A program made the translations under genes and the position numbers. Of a stretch of 64,000 nt of DNA, positions 37,865 through 47,967 are shown piece after piece. This DNA is from Corylus avellana (Eukaryota > Streptophyta > Magnoliopsida > Fagales > Betulaceae), in the NCBI RefSeq assembly GCF_901000735.1, contig NC_081543.1:37568590-37632589 (forward strand), written 5' to 3'. Within the stretch, counting starts at the first letter, position 1, and the number at the start of each line of letters is the position of its first letter. The notes below the pieces were generated by a model. That model did not search any database and had not been told where the DNA came from. It was given only the letters and a program-made list of their open reading frames with translations.

Positions 37865-38629
37865 TAAACTTTTTTTATTTCTTTTTAAAACAATGGCCTA
37901 TCCAAAAGATGATGCCACAATAACCCATTATGATAAAGGTAAGATGAGAGTGCCCGCCAGCTGAAATGGATACAGGGGGTGGCCCGTAGCAGCCATGGCC
38001 ACCCCCAATTCTCAAAACTTTTTAATTTTATTTTTATTTTTAGTTTTAAGTAAAAAAAAAAAAAATCTGAAGTAGGAAATTACATAATAAAACCAAAACA
38101 TCTCGAATATATATATAAACCCTCTATTTCAAACGATATGCAATTTTTTTTAATTTTTTTTATTCTAATAAGGGGAAGCGGGTTACAATGGGTCGAACAA
38201 CCACAAAGGAGTGGGCACCTCAACAACAAAGCCCAAACAAAAAACGCAGTACAAAGACAATAATAATAATAGACAGTAAGTAATGGCTTCATTCATGATC
38301 TAAAAGGAATCATAAATAAGTTAGGCCTTTATAAGGGCTGCACAATGTGGTGACAAGGAGCAGAAGGACTCAGTAAAGAGTCGCAAGCAGTGAAGACAAC
38401 AACTCCTGTTAAGTGGTTGTTACAGAAAATGTACTGTAGAAAACCGAATGGGAGCCGTTGAAGGACGAACACCGACAACAAAAGTTTTCTCCACAAGATC
38501 AAACCACATCAGATCAGGGAAACAATAACCCACACAAAACAACCACTTAGAACAACTGGCTAGCTAGGTTTTTTCTAGAGCTTTTCTCTCTACAAAAATC
38601 AACTATTGATGCAAATTAAATTGGTTCTC

Positions 38630-39764
38630 CTTTTTTTTTTTGTTGGAAAGAAATACATTTAAATTTCATTGATAATAATCACGAGCATAAAGTTCTAACA
38701 TCGCAGGAGCACAAAGCCCTGAAAATGCAAATTATAGCCGAAGCTATAATAATACAACATCACCTAAAATCTCCGCTAACTTATGACTAGTTTTCAGTTG
38801 AAATAACAGATCTGCACAAGACAGACGCAATACAATGCATAGGTAGCGCAAATTCCTCATCGACCCAAAAGCCAGGATGAAGTTCACGTCCACAACTTGA
38901 AGTTTGGACTAAAAATCACATCCACAACCCAAAGATCTGGACCAAAGTTCAGTTCACATCCAAGTAGGCAGATCGAGGGGCCAGAGCCTTATTACAAACA
39001 GAAGCAAGAGAACCAAAATAAAACGTGAGCAAACCAAAGACGCAGGGCTTATTACAAGCAAATGATATGAATGAAATGCATACAGGGAAAAAAACATGAA
39101 CAAAGACAATACAAAGAAAATAAAACAAACGGGAACAGGCACACGCAACATGGATGCCAATTGTACACTCACCGAACACTGACACCGGAAGGGAACGATG
39201 GAAGCTCGACGGGGTGGGGACGTGGAAAAATGCCAAAAACAGTGGACGGAGGGTGGCGAAGCTGATCGCCAGCTGGCCGGAAAACCATTGCAGTAGGAGA
39301 TGTTGAAGCTCATCGCTGGAGGGGCGCGAGAAAAAACCCAGCAGCAGATAGTGGGCGGCAGAGCGGGTAGAGGAGATCGGCGGCGAACATAAAACAAAAC
39401 TAGGAGGAGTTTGAAAGAAATGCCCAAAATCAGCACCCACAGCGAGTGGCACACAGGCAAAGCTACAAGAACAACACACAAAAAACATAGCAAAAAAACA
39501 TAAAGGAAATGAGCAGAAAACAACTAGAGAGCCCCGACAGGGACAAAAGCAGAACAAAGAGGAAGGAACGGCAGAGAAAGGATAGGGAGGAGGCAACCTG
39601 GGCCAGGGACATCAAGTAAACTACTAACACCCGGTGCAAGGGAAGGCGAGGGGGAGGAGGGAGGCCGCAAACGGCCATCCCTAGCTCCTCCCCTCAACAT
39701 GGGAGAGGGGGCTTACATGAGGCTGCGGCGCTAGAGAGAAAGCGAGAAAACCCTAAGGCGCCAG
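38630..39764 (-). mobile_element. Non-autonomous LINE-like retroelement with 17-bp target-site duplication
   Basis: Flanked by exact copies of AAATTAAATTGGTTCTC (38613-38629 and 39765-39781). On the minus strand it ends in a poly(A) tail (plus-strand T run at 38631-38641) preceded by ..AAATTTAAATGTATTTCTTTCC, a 3' end like those of plant L1 elements. The body has no reverse transcriptase. A GC-rich 5' part with a 215-codon open frame (38949-39596, minus) is low-complexity and matches nothing I know. It looks like an internally deleted LINE mobilised in trans. The duplication partner has the empty site at about 46868. Confidence 0.85.
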
Positions 39765-39779
39765 AAATTAAATTGGTTC

Positions 39780-39998
39780 TCATAGGTTTGTGAAATAGTA
39801 CTCTATGCATTCTTCCATGCAAGCAGCTGCACAGTCCAAGTAATTAACGAGATGATGTTGCAGATGCAAGCACCAGTCGTCACATTTTCTAGCGCAATTC
39901 TTATATAAATCAAATTGGGCCGACGACAGGCCATTATGAGCCTGCTCAATCATATTCAGCACCACGATCATCTTCACAACTACTGTGCTTATTTCCAT
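39780..39998 (-). CDS. Small secreted Cys-rich peptide, short form, copy 2
   Basis: 72 residues (MEISTVVVKMIVVLNMI..). A predicted signal peptide ends near QAHNG. The mature part has CARKCDDWC, 12 residues, then CAAACMEEC: the same two CX3CX3C blocks as the longer plus-strand peptides but with a shorter linker and without the PPPS segment. It lies head-to-head with the peptide gene at 40505, about 500 bases apart. The stop codon abuts the target-site duplication of the LINE derivative. The encoded protein is identical to that at 46884-47102. Function unknown. Confidence 0.65.
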   Translation of the reverse strand: MEISTVVVKMIVVLNMIEQAHNGLSSAQFDLYKNCARKCDDWCLHLQHHLVNYLDCAAACMEECIEYYFTNL

Positions 39999-40504
39999 TG
40001 TTTTACACCCAACCCTTTTGTCTTTTTTGGAAGTTATTCAATGGTACATATTGAGTCATTGAATCATTTCCAAGTTTAAATGTTTTATTTTGAAAAATGA
40101 TAATTTCTCACCAAGTCATTTCATATATATATATATAGACAAATGCTTTCAATATTTGAAAAAAAAAAAAAAAATAGAGTAGTTTTTCAATGAATTAATG
40201 GTGACTTTTGGCACCAATGAAATGGCTACAAGTTTACAACTTACATTAATGACTCATTTCGACGACATTTCCAACGACTTTTAATTTTCACAAGAAAAAC
40301 CAAAAGATAATTAACCAATTCAAAACCCATTATACCTTGCCAAAAGTCACCAGCAATATTCTTTAAAGAACTCTTTGTTCTCACTAAAAGCTTTAATTTA
40401 TTTATTTTATATAAAACATATATTAATTTTATATATCTTAATTGTAAGAAGAATTAATCGATCAATTAGTTCCAAAATAAAATAAACAATATGCACTTGT
40501 GAAG
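39999..40504. promoter_or_regulatory. Shared divergent promoter region of the peptide pair (copy A)
   Basis: The ~500-base spacer between head-to-head peptide genes. It contains an inverted pair GGTGACTTTTGGCA (about 40200) and TGCCAAAAGTCACC (about 40338), also found in the other pair (about 47304 and 47443) and in degenerate form upstream of peptide 1. Also holds an (AT)n tract and an A15 run. A role as a bidirectional promoter is inferred from layout. Confidence 0.4.
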
Positions 40505-40819
40505 ATGATAATAGTGTTGATCAATTTGATGATGGTAGATATTAATATTATTGTAGCTCATGCTAATGGCCCTCCCCCTTCCTCTACACTTGCCTTTGTC
40601 TCCCCCCATTTAGATGGTAAACCTGCATTCTTCATTAAATATTGCGCTAATATTTGTGAGAAAGCCTGCAGAAATAAAGAGCCCATGAAGAGAATAAATA
40701 AAGTGAACGGATATGCAGAGATAGGATTTGTTCCTGTTAAATTCATGAAATGTGCATTTGATTGCATGGGAGAATGCGTAAACTGGTTCAAATCTACAGG
40801 CCAGCCAGGTTCAACTTAA
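40505..40819 (+). CDS. Small secreted Cys-rich peptide, long form, copy 3 (start region lost)
   Basis: 104 residues from the ATG at 40505. Compared with its partner at 47629, a 58-bp deletion removed the original ATG and the next residues, along with part of the leader. The remaining first in-frame ATG still gives a hydrophobic signal (MIIVLINLMMVDINII..ANG), so it may still be made. The mature part has CANICEKAC, a 27-residue linker, then CAFDCMGEC. An alternative is a pseudogene silenced by the leader deletion. Confidence 0.55.
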   Translation: MIIVLINLMMVDINIIVAHANGPPPSSTLAFVSPHLDGKPAFFIKYCANICEKACRNKEPMKRINKVNGYAEIGFVPVKFMKCAFDCMGECVNWFKSTGQPGST

Positions 40820-41175
40820 TACCAAAATTCTTGAAATGATCGATGTTTTCTCTTCATACATTTACAAGGAAAATTTTCAGGTTATATACTGTAGAATAAT
40901 TATGGAGATACATAATTTTTTCATTCTAAATAATCTTTATTCTCAAGATGAATCTCCACATTTCTGTTGGCTGCAACATGAAGAGCATACCTTAGCTTAG
41001 CTTCTATGGGACGGGCTGATCAACACGGGGCACCTTCTATTATTGTGGTTATATTTAACTGTAATAGATTTGTAAGGAACAATTATGTGAATTGGTGATA
41101 TTTTTTATATCTATATTTTGCTATTAAAAACAGTTATATGAATTGGTAGTAGATTTGTAAGGAACAATGTTACAA
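40820..41175. other. Spacer within duplication copy A
   Basis: AT-rich 3' flank of the peptide gene, matching 47968-48337 with small indels. No gene seen. Confidence 0.5.
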
Positions 41176-41339
41176 TTGTTAAAGCATGTAATGCTCTCAG
41201 GGGATCGAGCACAGGTAGAGTGCGATCGATCGCAGATTGCCCTGATTCTCAACTTGAGCTTTTGGTATTACGACCGATCCTGCGATCAATCGCACTCGAC
41301 CTGTACTCGATCCCCTAAGAGCATTACATGCTTTAGCAA
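41176..41339. mobile_element. 164-bp MITE absent from the partner copy
   Basis: TTGTTAAAGCATGTAATGCT at the left faces AGCATTACATGCTTTAGCAA at the right. The arms extend to over 60 bases around GGGGATCGAG and GTGCGATCGATCGCAG. CAA flanks both sides (41173-41175, 41340-41342), while the partner copy reads a single ACAATGG at about 48335. Superfamily uncertain (3-bp duplication). Confidence 0.8.
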
Positions 41340-41969
41340 CAATGGTCATGGTATGGTTGCGGTCATATATGTTTATTAGCAATTAATTATTTATTTCATA
41401 TTACGTTTTTATGTCTATATAAGATTATGATCTCTTTTAATTTATTATCAGGTGGCATGAGAGTGTGCCACTAATTTTGTAAATTGGTGCAGCATAAAAA
41501 TGTGCCAATAAGTTATAAATCTTGGCACATTATTCTATGCTAGGACTTCTTGGCGTGTCTCATGTGCACGATATAAAGTTCTTGTCCTTCTGGGCACTCT
41601 ACTACATATATTTACTAACTAACCTGAACTATATACTTCCTGACATTTAATCACACTTCCGAGCATTTAATTAGTGCCAGAACTGTTCTTTTGTAGTGAA
41701 AACCAGCTTCCAATCAAATATTTATTTTGCATTTTTTTTGTTTTGCTAATCTAATGTAAGGTTTTTTATAAATTTGAAGAGCCATTTTAGATATAAGTAA
41801 CATTTGGCTCCTCCATTGTGATTGCTCTTATAAATATCTTACAAATTAAGCTAATGTAGCAAAATCTAATAGCCATTAATTGGATATTGCTTTTAGCAAT
41901 GTATGATCCAAGATTTAGTAGACTCTACTGCAACAGCTTTAAGAAATATTTGTAGAATGTTTGTGTGGT
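41340..41969. other. Spacer within duplication copy A
   Basis: AT-rich sequence matching about 48336-48950. No gene seen. Confidence 0.5.
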
Positions 41970-42473
41970 GAGAATAACTTTCATAGAGTCTTGGCACAAA
42001 CCAAGGTGTTTGTGCCCTTCAATAAGAAGGAGACACATCAGCGTGGAACACTATTATAAAAATATGGTGTTCCACTTAATCTTTTTTCTAAAATACTTAA
42101 CTTAAAACAAAACACCTTCTAGAATAAACTTTTCATATTTTTCTCCAAAACCACCCCAGGCACCAACTTACCACCGGAGAGAGAGAGGGGCACCGGACGG
42201 CGTCATCTCTAGCTTTCTCTGCACCGGCCGGTGTTGTCTTTGGCATCATCTCCGATGGCGTCTCCGGCGACAGGTTGGTGGCTAGGGTGGGTTTGGAGAA
42301 AAATATGAAAAGTTTATTCTATAAGGTGTTTTGTTTTAGGTTAGGTATTCTAGAAAAAAGATTAGGTGAACACCATATTTTTGTTATAGTGTTCCACACT
42401 GATGTGTCGCCTTCTTATTAGAGGGCATAAAAGCCTTAGTTTGTGCCAAGATCGTATAAAAGTTATTCTTTAT
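41970..42473. mobile_element. Foldback element absent from the partner copy
   Basis: The left arm (AGAATAACTTTCATAGAGTC, TTGGCACAAACC, then AAGAAGG.GACACATCAG) faces the complementary right arm (CTGATGTGTCGCCTTCTT, TTTGTGCCAAGATCG, AAAAGTTATTCTT). Arms of about 200 bases surround a GC-rich core with CCGG-rich palindromes. TGTGGT precedes the left end and follows the right end. The partner copy lacks it (about 48945). Confidence 0.75.
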
Positions 42474-43373
42474 TGTGGTACGTAGCCAGTTAAGATTACT
42501 TTATTCTCACCAAAAAAAAAAAAAATAGAAAGTGTAATACTAAAAACCACATTTAATTAAAAGAATGAAAGATCCTACGAAGATTACATACATAGGTAAT
42601 CTTCTTTTTAATAGGTGACTTTTCTTTTTTCTTTTCTTTTCTTCTTCCTTTTTTTTTTTTTTTTTTTTTTGTAATTTGAGAATTTATACACTTATTGAAA
42701 TTGTAGTGGATCCACAAACTCTTCTCTCATTGGCCCCTTTTATCGCACACATATTGAACTCTTTAAATAAAATTTAAATTTGAAGAGAAAAAATAAAAAT
42801 TTTAATATATATGTATATATGACATATAGCAAGCTCAAAGCACCCAACAACATTCTTAATTAACATAGTCTAAGACTTTTAATAAATAAAATATAATTCA
42901 TCACGCCATGGACATGGTGAAATCTTTTCCAAAGATTGTTAAACGTTTTTAGTTAAATACTATTTATCTCACTTTTTCATTTTTCAAACACTCTCTTATT
43001 TTTTGCATCACATCAATCACTTTTTATTATTATTCAAATAAAAAAAAAATACTACAAAACAATTTTTTTTTTTTTTTAACATTTTTTCATACCAAATATT
43101 CTTACTTGTTCACTTTTGAAAAAAAAAAAAAATTCTTACTCTTTTTTTTTTTTACATCAATCAATTTTTGCTAATCAAAACCCTTTAACAAACACACCCA
43201 GAAGCTCCTTATTTCACTCCAATTATGAGGAATGTTCCTTTTTTGGTCTCGAGCTTAAAAAAAGTGATGACATCATCTTTATTCAGGTTCTTCTAGTGAG
43301 CAAAGCCGCTCCAATTATGGGTGAGATGAGATCTGAGATTAGCAACTTCTACAAAAAAAACAACTTTCCAAGG
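42474..43373. other. AT-rich spacer within duplication copy A
   Basis: T-rich and A-rich tracts. From about 42690 it is essentially identical to 49077-49780. Short open frames here are low-complexity. No gene seen. Confidence 0.5.
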
Positions 43374-44801
43374 TTTTTTTTTTTTTTTTGGGGATGAATA
43401 AGAAATATCATTAAAACCAGAGCTTAAAACAGAGCAACACCTCAAAACAGTCCCTTACAAAGGCTAAAAACTAGCCAAAAAAACAAGTAAAAACAACCTC
43501 CACAATCAACAAAAGTGAGGAAAGACAACCAAAACAAGAAAAAACAGCCTACATGCCATCATTCACAAGCATATCAGTATGCAAATTCCACAAAGAGCAT
43601 AAAGCAAGATTTTCTTTAGTTCTAGAAAACCCTCATTTCCTAGCCATTCTAGTTCTTACTTCTCACAAGATTTTTTTTTTTTTTTTTTTTTTTTGAATTT
43701 GAATTTGAATTTGCTCTTCAGTGCTTGGAGTACCATCATGTCTAAGCTCATTTCTAGTGCGCCAAAGATTGTACACAGCAAGCCCAAGAACCAGACGACA
43801 TAACAAACAATGAAGGAATTTATTCCCTCAATTATTACACTCTAGATGCATAAGATCATCCCAGATCATAGGAGGCTACTCAACCCTACATCAAAGCATG
43901 CAGAAGTTTCAGATTCTATAACTAAAACTGCATTAAAAAAAAAAAAGATGATCCGAGTCTTCAATTGGCTATGGCAGAAACTGCATTGCACCTCACCCTT
44001 ATAGCCCCATTTAAGCAATCTTTCCTCTGTAAGAAGCCTATCCTTCATAACAAGCCACATGATAAAAGCTTGCTTAGGAATGGCAAGAGGAAACCAAACC
44101 ATCTTCCACCAAAGAGACTTCTCCCTCTTCTCTATAAGAACATCCCAAGTATCTGAGTTGACATAAAAACCCTTTTTTAGAAGCAGTCCAAACTGGTTTA
44201 TCACAAATCCCCAATCCTACTTCAGGAAGTCTAGCTTGTATCTCAATAAGAGCTTTAGACCTAGTTGGTCTCCAAAGCCAATCCCCATTACAAATAACAT
44301 AAGAAAGCCTTGCTTCAATATTACTATGAGCATCATAAACAGCCCTGAAGCCATAATGCTCAATCAAGATCCCTGCTGCATGCCACCAATCCAACCACAA
44401 ATGGATATTTTCTCCGCTCCTAACTTCAAACTTCAAGAAACGTTTGGCAATATCCTTCAGCTTCAAAATTTTTCTCCAACTCCAAGAACAATTATGAGGA
44501 ATGTCTACACTCCAAAAGCTCTTTCTTTTCAAGAGGTTTTCTTTCACCCAAGCTACCCAAATAGATCCAGATCTAGCAAAAATGCTCTAAATATGCTTAA
44601 GCATAGAGGACTGGTTCTAAACTTCTAGCCTCTTCAACTCCAAACCACCCTCCTTCTTAGGAAAGCAAATATCAGAGCAAGCAACATTTGCCTTTGCTAC
44701 ACCTTCCCCTTTCCCATTCCAAAGAAAACAATTAAACTTTTGTTCAATAGCTTTAAGAATCTTCTTAGGGAGAAAGAAGATTCCTATCTAATAAACTTGT
44801 A
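43374..44801 (-). mobile_element. L1-type LINE 3' fragment, copy A
   Basis: A minus-strand element whose poly(A) tail is the T run at 43374-43390. Frames at 43866-44204 and 44074-44547 carry the region after RT: a zinc-binding reverse-transcriptase-associated segment (LWWKMVWFPLAIPKQAF, CSFCHSQL) and RSGENIHLWLDWWH.., typical of plant LINEs. The frames are shifted against each other, so it is inactive. The upstream part is lost in the N gap. Identical to 49781-51208. Confidence 0.85.
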
Positions 44802-44901
44802 NNNNNNNNNNNNNNNNNNNNNNNNNNNNNNNNNNNNNNNNNNNNNNNNNNNNNNNNNNNNNNNNNNNNNNNNNNNNNNNNNNNNNNNNNNNNNNNNNNN
44901 N
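44802..44901. other. Assembly gap (100 N)
   Basis: Exactly 100 N, the usual placeholder for a gap of unknown size. It interrupts the LINE of duplication copy A. Confidence 0.99.
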
Positions 44902-46349
44902 TATTGAGGTAAATGTGAAATATATTATCATATGGGTTTCAAGGCACCAAAACAACCAAAATAAAAGAACTTAAATAAACCAAAAAAAATTAAACGGGGT
45001 CCTAAGTTAATTGATTGCATACTACAATATATCTAATTGTTATTTAATAACTATAATAGTTTTTAGTCCCTAATAAACAATAACAAAAAATAAATTAAAA
45101 AGACAAAATTTGAGAAAAGAAAATTAAGACAACCGAGAAACACCAAAAAATTGAGAAAAAAATAATACACAAAGAAGAGAAGCTTCAATATTACTGCAAG
45201 ACTCTAGGTTATTAAATTATTCTCTTAATGTTGTTGCCCGCTCAATAAGAATTTCTGCTTCCGTCCCTGATGCCCGCTAACCGCTATCTGTATATGCAGA
45301 TATAGATATATAATAATTTTAGTGTATGCGGATGCAGTTATATATATAAACAAATTCACCAACTATACTTGATAATTTGTATGTTTGTATTTTCTGAATG
45401 ACTCCATTCCAAATGATGCCGTTAGGTAGTCTTTGTATTTTCTTTGTTATTTTTAAGTTGGAATGTTGAATCAAGATATGGGTTTTTATCTAAAACACTA
45501 ATTTTCAAAACCATTTAAAATAGGCCCAAATAACAACGTACTCAAAGAAGGTCTAAAAAGATTAAAATAGGCCTATTGCATGATATGCAAATAGCGGTCA
45601 GTAATTACATGATGCGGATACGGATACGGTTACCTAAAAATGCTCACCTCGTAATGTGGATGCATCCACATGTACAAACATGTTGCTATATCGTTTAAAG
45701 TTTTAAATAACGTGGTATCATACATACCATTAGATGCAATACAATAAGATTTTGACCATGAAATGATAGTCTCATTTCACCTATTACCTGAAATTATATA
45801 TATATATAGTTTGCATGGTTGCATAGATCAATTGTAACTAGCCTAGCTAGCTAGATGTAAGATATTCTGTTTATTAATAAGATCATGATCTTCTAGATTT
45901 CTTTGGTATCTGTAGTATAGAATTTTTATAATCATAATTATTACTTTCCAATAAAATGATCTAGATATTATACTATTTTTAAATCTCAACTCTACTATAG
46001 ATTTTTAACTTAATTAAGTCTTAAATCACAACCTATAATGTGGACATTGAATGGAGAAACGCTAAGTCTCATTCTTCTAACCATCTCCTAACTATCTTCT
46101 TCTTTTTCTTTTCTTTTTTCTCCTTTTTTTTTTCTTTTTTTTTTTAATAGATTCAAATCCACCAATGAATGAGGCCTAGCATTTCTCCATTCAATGGCAC
46201 AATTTCTTCATATGGAATGTGAAGTGGAGGTCACTAGTTCGAATCTCTCTCCTCTTATACATACAGACATGTCAAAAAAAAATAAAGCTCTACTTTTATA
46301 AATTGTTTGCTCCTCCATATATATTATATATATAAAGATTGCAAGAAAA
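44902..46349. other. AT-rich spacer between the duplicated segments
   Basis: No gene or clear element seen. Short repeats of TGCGGATACGGATA type near 45610 and AT microsatellites near 45795 and 46318. Confidence 0.5.
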
Positions 46350-46883
46350 AAGGCTGAAGTAGGAGATTACGTAATAAAACCAAGACATCTCGAATATATA
46401 TATATATAACCCTCTACTTCAAATGAGATGCAATTTTTTTTTTTTCTTCTATTCAAATAAGGAAAAGCGAGTTACAATGAGTCAAACAACCACAAAGAGG
46501 TGAGCACCCCAACAACAAAACCCAATTAGGAAAATAATGGTTTCATTCATGATCCAAAAAGAATTATAAACAAGTCGGGCCTTTGTAAGGGCCGCACAAG
46601 GCGGTGATAAGGGGCAGAAGGACTCAGTAAAGAGTCCCAAGCGGTGAAGGCAACATCATTTGTTAAGAGGTTGTTGCAGGAAAGGTACTGCAGAAAATCG
46701 GATGGTAGCCGTTGAAGGACGAACACCGACAACAAAAGTTTCCTCCACAAGAGCAAACCACATCGATCAGGAAAACTATAACCCACAGAAAACAGAAAAT
46801 ACAGAAAAAAAAACATGAGAAAATTAAAGTCGAGCCTTTCTCTCTCTACAAAAATCAACTATTGATGCAAATTAAATTTGTTC

Positions 46884-47102
46884 TCATAGGTTTGTGAAAT
46901 AGTACTCTATGCATTCTTCCATGCAAGCAGCTGCACAGTCCAAATAATTAACGAGATGATGTTGCAGATGCAAGCACCAGTCGTCACATTTTCTAGCGCA
47001 ATTCTTATATAAATCAAATTGGGCCGACGACAGGCCATTATGAGCCTGCTCAATCATATTCAGCACCACGATCATCTTCACAACTACTGTGCTTATTTCC
47101 AT
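46884..47102 (-). CDS. Small secreted Cys-rich peptide, short form, copy 4
   Basis: 72 residues, identical in sequence to the peptide at 39780-39998: signal peptide, then CARKCDDWC and CAAACMEEC. Nucleotide differences in and around the gene are very few (for example CAAATAATT versus CAAGTAATT at about 46942/39838). Head-to-head with the long-form gene at 47629. Confidence 0.65.
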   Translation of the reverse strand: MEISTVVVKMIVVLNMIEQAHNGLSSAQFDLYKNCARKCDDWCLHLQHHLVNYLDCAAACMEECIEYYFTNL

Positions 47103-47628
47103 TGTTTTACACCCAACCCTTTTGTCTTTTTTGGAAGTTATTCAATGGTACATATTGAGTCATTGAATCATTTCCAAGTTTAAATGTTTTATTTTGAAAA
47201 ATGATAATTTCTCACCAAGTCATTTCATATATATATATATAGACAAATGCTTTCAATATTTGAAAAAAAAAAAAAAAATAGAGTAGTTTTTCAATGAATT
47301 AATGGTGACTTTTGGCACCAATGAAATGGCTACAAGTTTACAACTTACATTAATGACTCATTTCGACGACATTTCCAACGACTTTTAATTTTCACAAGAA
47401 AAACCAAAAGATAATTAACCAATTCAAAACCCATTATACCTTGCCAAAAGTCACCACCAATTAATATTCTTTCAATTCCAACTAAAAGCTTTATTTGTTT
47501 TATATAAAACATATATTAATTTTATATATCTTAATTGTAAGAAGAATTAATCGATCAATTAGTTTCAAAATAAAATAAACTTCCAAATAACACCATATAT
47601 ATAAAATTAATTGGGAAAAAAGCAAGCT
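47103..47628. promoter_or_regulatory. Shared divergent promoter region of the peptide pair (copy B)
   Basis: Matches 39999-40504, including the inverted GGTGACTTTTGGCA and TGCCAAAAGTCACC pair, but retains the full leader of the long-form gene. Bidirectional function is inferred. Confidence 0.4.
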
Positions 47629-47967
47629 ATGGAAGAACAATATGCACTTGTAAAGATGATAATAGTGTTGATCAATTTGATGATGGTAGATATTAATATT
47701 GTAGCTCATGCTAATGGCCCTCCCCCTTCCTCTACACTTGCCTTTGTCTCCCCCCATTTAGATGGTAAACCTGCATACTTCATTAAATTTTGCGCTAATT
47801 TTTGTGGGAAAGCATGCAGCCGTGATCAAGAGCCTGTGAGAATAAATAAAGTGAGCGGCTATAAAGAGATCGGATTTGTTCCTGTTAAATTCATGAAATG
47901 TGCATTTGATTGCATGGGAGAATGCGTAAACTGGTTCAAATCTACAGGACAGCCAGGTTCAAATTAA
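47629..47967 (+). CDS. Small secreted Cys-rich peptide, long form, copy 5
   Basis: 112 residues from the ATG at 47629 (MEEQYALVKMIIVLINL..). The frame is open upstream from a TTG but this is the first ATG. A signal peptide ends near AHANG, then PPPSS, then CANFCGKAC, a 27-residue linker and CAFDCMGEC, ending NWFKSTGQPGSN. This is the best-preserved member. Compared with copy 3, changes cluster in the linker and around the first Cys block, while the second block and C-terminus are nearly unchanged. Function unknown. Confidence 0.68.
   Translation: MEEQYALVKMIIVLINLMMVDINIVAHANGPPPSSTLAFVSPHLDGKPAYFIKFCANFCGKACSRDQEPVRINKVSGYKEIGFVPVKFMKCAFDCMGECVNWFKSTGQPGSN

Larger units (their letters stand above)
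38060..44801. repeat. Segmental duplication, copy A
   Basis: Starting near GAAGTAGGAAATTACATAATAAAACC this segment matches 46350-51209 in the same orientation up to the N gap at 44802. Identity by eye is near-perfect at 39780-40330 and from about 42690 to 44801 (constant offset of 6407). It is visibly lower between, where insertions (38630-39764, 41176-41339, 41970-42473) and a 58-bp deletion distinguish the copies. Confidence 0.9.

Noticed and set aside
38949..39596. 215-codon minus-strand frame rich in Phe, Cys and Ser
   Set aside because: Lies inside the LINE derivative, is low-complexity, overlaps another long frame of similar composition and has no recognisable domain.
43116..43397. 93-codon frame present identically in both duplicated segments
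   Set aside because: Made of poly-Lys/poly-Phe homopolymer ends and duplicated with the segment; identity reflects the duplication, not selection.
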